A stretch of DNA of 38,503 bases, taken from JBGSPQ01 sp041738505. GTDB lineage: Bacteria > Patescibacteriota > Gracilibacteria > UBA1369. Position numbers and translations under genes: made by a program. Below, piece by piece: positions 35,897 to 38,503 of this stretch; the stretch's first letter is position 1; each line of letters opens with the position of its first letter. The notes below the pieces were generated by a model that worked only from the letters and a program-made list of their open reading frames with translations, did not search any database and was not told where the DNA came from. The DNA lies in contig JBGSPQ010000036.1 of assembly GCA_041738505.1 (NCBI GenBank), forward strand, positions 1 to 38,503. The letters are read 5' to 3'.

Positions 35897-36886
35897 CTAG
35901 AAGTAGAACTTATTACTGCTAAAAGGAATCGGATAAACATCCAACGGTAAGTAACCGTTATTTGAATCTAGGAGCTGATATTCTGATCCTGTGCCATCGT
36001 TATACATAAAGCTACCCATTGTAAATATGAGGACTTCATCAACCATGCAGTTTGTAGAATCAACATAAATGCGATAATCCTTTTGCACATTTGGTTGTAC
36101 AATTAAACCTAATCCGTTGGCAAAATCATTGGCGGAAATAATTCCATCACTAATGGAAGAGGCAAGAAGTGTATTACCTTCATACAAATCAACTTTGCCA
36201 ACGGCACACGTACCGGTGGAATAAGTAATATCTGTAATAATTCCCTGTTTATCGGTTGGACCGGATCCTGCCACTAGAAAATCCATGACGTGGAATGAAC
36301 TATAGTCAGCTGCTCCTCCTTGCGGGCTTGAGGCTGAAAGCAACAAAGTTGCAATAACTGCATCAGCATTTTGTGCGGGGGAAGGTGCAGTGATAACCGG
36401 ACAGGTTAAATAATCCGCTCCTAGACTGCTTGGCCCCGTCGTATTATAGCTCCCATCTTGATTATACATGCCAATCTGTTTCTGGTACTGACCACCTTCA
36501 TTCAATGGGCAATACGTACTGATCAATGCATTAAAATCAGCCTGCGTGCATGCGCTGTCAATATTGGCAAATGAGCTAAAATTTGAGCCCTTATTGACTT
36601 TTGCATACCCCGTTCCGGAGGCCGGAGCGGAATAATCCGGTAAAGATGTATATTGATCGCGAATAACACAAGCCCCCTTATAAGAAATATTCTTGGTAAT
36701 TGGAGTTTTAAGTTGAATTTTTGATGAAGTTTTAGATGCAGGCCTGATTGGTGATTGAATAAGTTCGGTGTTACGTGAAAGAAACATCCCCTGGAAGTAT
36801 GTACCCTGGCTAAATATTACAGCTCCAACGACTACGATTACTGCCAGACCACCCAGCCAGTAATAGAGTTTTTGATTTTTTTTCAT
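35897..36886 (-). CDS. Membrane-anchored surface protein with Cys-containing beta-sandwich-like region
   Basis: I do not recognise a named family. The 329-residue protein starts M-K-K-N-Q-K, followed by a single hydrophobic helix at about 9-25 (Y-W-L-G-G-L-A-V-I-V-V-V-G-A-V-I-F), so the rest is extracytoplasmic. About six cysteines in the exported part (G-A-C-V, S-A-C-T, Y-C-P, T-C-P-V, T-C-A-V, N-C-M-V) could pair in disulphides. From about residue 175 on (V-I-A-T-L-L-L-S-A-S-S-P-Q-G, D-F-L-V-A-G-S-G, V-D-L-Y-E-G-N-T-L-L-A-S, Y-R-I-Y-V-D-S) it resembles the beta-sandwich repeats common in CPR surface and S-layer-like proteins. It is monocistronic and could be an acceptor for the glycan pathway in this window, which is speculative. 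Confidence 0.6.
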   Translation of the reverse strand: MKKNQKLYYWLGGLAVIVVVGAVIFSQGTYFQGMFLSRNTELIQSPIRPASKTSSKIQLKTPITKNISYKGACVIRDQYTSLPDYSAPASGTGYAKVNKGSNFSSFANIDSACTQADFNALISTYCPLNEGGQYQKQIGMYNQDGSYNTTGPSSLGADYLTCPVITAPSPAQNADAVIATLLLSASSPQGGAADYSSFHVMDFLVAGSGPTDKQGIITDITYSTGTCAVGKVDLYEGNTLLASSISDGIISANDFANGLGLIVQPNVQKDYRIYVDSTNCMVDEVLIFTMGSFMYNDGTGSEYQLLDSNNGYLPLDVYPIPFSSNKFYF

Positions 36887-36971
36887 TTTATTTTTATTAA
36901 TTAAATACTATTAGATTTTATATCTAAAGATAATAACACAAAAGAAAAAGCAAGTAGACGATGTGATCTAC

Positions 36972-36998
36972 ATTGTGGGATTAAGAAAAATCCACAAT
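36972..36998 (-). terminator. Hairpin after the small gene at 37012-37305
   Basis: ATTGTGG-(G)-ATT (36972-36982) pairs with AATCCACAAT (36989-36998): ten base pairs with one bulged G and a 6-base loop, 13 bases beyond the minus-strand stop at 37012. There is no uninterrupted T tract on the minus-strand 3' side, so the termination role is uncertain. Confidence 0.4.
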
Positions 36999-37011
36999 TT
37001 GTCTGCTAAAA

Positions 37012-37305
37012 CTATTTAGTTTCCGTAAAAAATATTGCCTTTTTGCGTTCACGCGCAAGTTCCCTGCGCTCGCCGCGCGACACGCGTTGTGCGTTCCTGT
37101 AAGATCCCTGCCCGAAAACAAATCTGGCGGCCGCGGGCAAACCGGTAAGTTCTATTACGGCCTCCTTTACATCATCAACACGATCCATGATGGCATCGTA
37201 AACATCTTCCGCATCCTCGCGCAGAGTGGTTTTTACGGGGTTATCCTGTTCATTAACCGACTCTTCCGCCGGAACCCTGTAAGGGCTGTTTCCTGTTTCA
37301 GACAT
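37012..37305 (-). CDS. Small hypothetical protein
   Basis: I do not recognise this family. It has 97 residues. Residues 1-30 are polar and Pro/Glu/Asn-rich (N-S-P-Y-R-V-P-A-E-E). Residues 30-60 form a likely acidic amphipathic helix (E-D-A-E-D-V-Y-D-A-I-M-D-R-V-D-D-V-K-E-A-V). Then come L-P-A-A-A-R-F-V-F-G-Q-G and a strongly basic end (R-G-E-R-R-E-L-A-R-E-R-K-K). It has no membrane helix. Codon use is GC-rich and like its neighbours, unlike the AT-rich IS beside it. A downstream hairpin (36972-36998) supports a real transcription unit. Confidence 0.5.
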   Translation of the reverse strand: MSETGNSPYRVPAEESVNEQDNPVKTTLREDAEDVYDAIMDRVDDVKEAVIELTGLPAAARFVFGQGSYRNAQRVSRGERRELARERKKAIFFTETK

Positions 37306-37397
37306 AAAAATATATTAAATGGAATTATAAAATACAACAAAGAAGGCAAAAGTCAACATATTGTAGTTATGATATTTGTAATAAGCCTGTAGTAGTT

Positions 37398-38435
37398 TCA
37401 GACATTTAGGACACTGTAGTTAAGTTTTTGTTTTGTGAGCTTGTATTTCAGGATTCCAAATTGTAACGGTGGCATAAAATGTTTGGTTTTTTGAGGTCGT
37501 TTTTCGTTGAAATATTTCAGTGACAGTAAATTGATTTTATTTAAGTGAGTAAGCGATGTAAAGGTTCTTCCGCGATACACCTCTTCTTCGTCGATTCTAT
37601 GTGTTCGTTCAACGTGTGAATTGGCTCTGGGATAAGCGGGAGGTATCATTTTGTGTTCATATCCGTATAGCCCACATTGAAGCGTAAACGGATGTATTTT
37701 TGTGATTTCAGGATGCAATCTCCAGGTGAACTCAAATCCGTTGTCTGTCTGAATAACCCTGATCCTGAACGGATAAAACAGTCGCAATCTGGTAAGAAAA
37801 TCCACACTTGCCTGCGTGTCGCGGCTTTCATGAATCATTTTAAATTTTATTCCGGTCGCCACGTCCAAAGCCGTGTATTGATATACCCAGCGATATTTTT
37901 TGCCGCATCGCTTTGCGCTTTCATCAATCAATCTCACATATTTCAGATCGACCTGCACCTTTTCTCCCGGAAGATATTTTGGAGCTTCATACGTCCTGTC
38001 TTGTTTCCTATTGCACTTTCTCGCCTTAATTAAGCCGTTTCTCTTCAAAATCTTGTATATTCCCGTTACGGAAACATCAATCGCGTATCTGTCTTTTAGT
38101 TCAAACCAAATATGTTCCGCTCCTCTTTTTGTTCGTTTTCTGATTTTGATAATCAGTTTAATTGTTTCTTCAGAATACTCTTTGGGGTTTGTTTTTGGCT
38201 TTCGGGAATACGATTTTAATCTCATGCTTTTTGAATATCCCTTTCCTTTGCCACTTTCATTCAAATCCAGGCGCTTTTTCCAATAATAGAATCTGCTCCT
38301 GTGAATTCCATATTTTCTGCATACAGCCTTAATATTTCCATGCTGATGATATTCGCGAAACCACTGATATCTCATCTTGGCCAACTCCTTCTCTTTAACT
38401 TCCTGCCTGATTTTGTATAATTCTGCTTGGGACAT
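37398..38435 (-). CDS. IS481-like DDE transposase
   Basis: The transposase catalyses cut or copy and paste of the surrounding element. An N-terminal helix-turn-helix (I-K-A-V-C-R-K-Y-G-I-H-R-S-R-F-Y-Y-W) is followed by a second helical region (K-R-G-A-E-H-I-W-F-E-L). The integrase core then shows V-Q-V-D-L-K-Y, V-I-Q-T-D-N-G-F-E-F and N-S-H-V-E-R-T-H-R-I-D-E-E, the three acidic D-D-E residues. From the ATG at 38435 it is 345 residues. A GTG at 38474 would start inside the terminal inverted repeat and is less likely. The stop codon lies at the very edge of the left repeat, so the gene fills the element. It seems intact and potentially active. Confidence 0.88.
   Translation of the reverse strand: MSQAELYKIRQEVKEKELAKMRYQWFREYHQHGNIKAVCRKYGIHRSRFYYWKKRLDLNESGKGKGYSKSMRLKSYSRKPKTNPKEYSEETIKLIIKIRKRTKRGAEHIWFELKDRYAIDVSVTGIYKILKRNGLIKARKCNRKQDRTYEAPKYLPGEKVQVDLKYVRLIDESAKRCGKKYRWVYQYTALDVATGIKFKMIHESRDTQASVDFLTRLRLFYPFRIRVIQTDNGFEFTWRLHPEITKIHPFTLQCGLYGYEHKMIPPAYPRANSHVERTHRIDEEEVYRGRTFTSLTHLNKINLLSLKYFNEKRPQKTKHFMPPLQFGILKYKLTKQKLNYSVLNV
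37399..37424. repeat. Left terminal inverted repeat of the IS
   Basis: CAGACATTTAGGACACTGTA and the following GTTAAG match the reverse complement of 38467-38491 with about four mismatches and one gap. The shared core is CAGACA-TAGGACAC-GT-TTAAG. Confidence 0.75.
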
Positions 38436-38466
38436 CGTTGTTTGGGTTAGGTGTAAGCTATTTAAC

Positions 38467-38491
38467 CTTAACACGGTGTCCTATTTGTCTG
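38467..38491. repeat. Right terminal inverted repeat of the IS
   Basis: CTTAACACGGTGTCCTATTT and the following GTCTG are the inverted partner of 37399-37424. It lies upstream of the transposase ATG, and any outward or inward IS promoter would lie here. Confidence 0.75.
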
Positions 38492-38503
38492 TGTACTATA
38501 TAT

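Larger units (their letters stand above)
37399..38491 (-). mobile_element. IS481-like insertion sequence with terminal inverted repeats
   Basis: A single transposase gene is bounded by imperfect inverted repeats at 37399-37424 and 38467-38491, giving an element of about 1.1 kb. The true outer ends may extend several bases further, because TAGT sits just outside the match on both sides. No clear target duplication can be judged, since the right flank ends at the window edge. The DNA is more AT-rich than the gene at 37012-37305. Confidence 0.75.

Noticed and set aside
1..38503. CRISPR array or cas genes
   Set aside because: No regularly spaced direct repeats and no cas-like proteins were found. 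The only tandem repeat is the short one in mutL.

Overview
The window looks like chromosome from a Candidate Phyla Radiation (Patescibacteria) bacterium, most likely of the Parcubacteria type. This rests on gene content and style, not on a phylogenetic marker. The signs are the DUF4012 and DUF3352 membrane proteins, a short alanyl-tRNA synthetase, many small toxin-antitoxin modules, very tight packing (several tail-to-tail overlaps, no gene-free gap above about 200 bases), and start codons preceded by A/T-rich leaders with almost no Shine-Dalgarno sequence. The standard code fits: TGA is used as a stop and does not interrupt real genes.

Layout. 1-130: the last 35 codons of an IS481/IS3-type transposase and a probable IS end. 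198-637: a DUF4258/DUF2283 pair resembling a toxin-antitoxin module. 819-7124: a surface-polysaccharide export locus with an ABC-2 permease (Wzm type), a Wzt-type ATPase and a 1128-residue methyltransferase/coiled-coil/double-glycosyltransferase. Two further toxin-antitoxin modules sit between permease and ATPase. 7146-10502 (minus): ahcY, metK and a UDP-glucuronate decarboxylase-like epimerase. 10587-14447: a GT2 glycosyltransferase, an initiating sugar-phosphate transferase and an O-antigen-ligase-like protein with C-terminal TPRs. 14440-17432 (minus): enolase, NAD(P)H-hydrate dehydratase and a PgeF-type protein. 17569-21250: a metallo-beta-lactamase-fold protein that has lost its metal motif, tRNA-Arg(CCU), a proteasome-like Ntn-hydrolase with a predicted N-terminal serine, miaB and an MntP-like transporter. 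21240-23111 (minus): alaS. 23240-27376: a DUF3352/DUF4012 pair. 27382-33185: mutL, a multi-pass membrane protein on the other strand, mutS and a small NIF3/YqfO-C-like protein. 33251-37305: an ACT-like protein, a GNAT acetyltransferase with a cytosolic-type M23 peptidase-like protein, a Cys-containing surface protein and a small unknown. 37398-38491: an IS481-like element with visible inverted repeats.

How the parts fit together. Between 819 and 14447 there are nearly all the steps for building a surface glycan: sugar-nucleotide supply (UDP-xylose type), lipid-linked initiation, chain extension, methylation, ABC export and transfer to an acceptor. The SAM supply and recycling genes (metK, ahcY) sit inside the same block, which suits a methylated glycan. 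The domain order of the 1128-residue protein recalls S-layer glycan enzymes of the WsaE type and the coiled-coil length ruler of WbdD.

The most unusual items are the putative Ser-Ntn hydrolase, which starts five bases after a tRNA, the methyltransferase/ruler/polymerase fusion, and the toxin-antitoxin pairs splitting the transporter genes.
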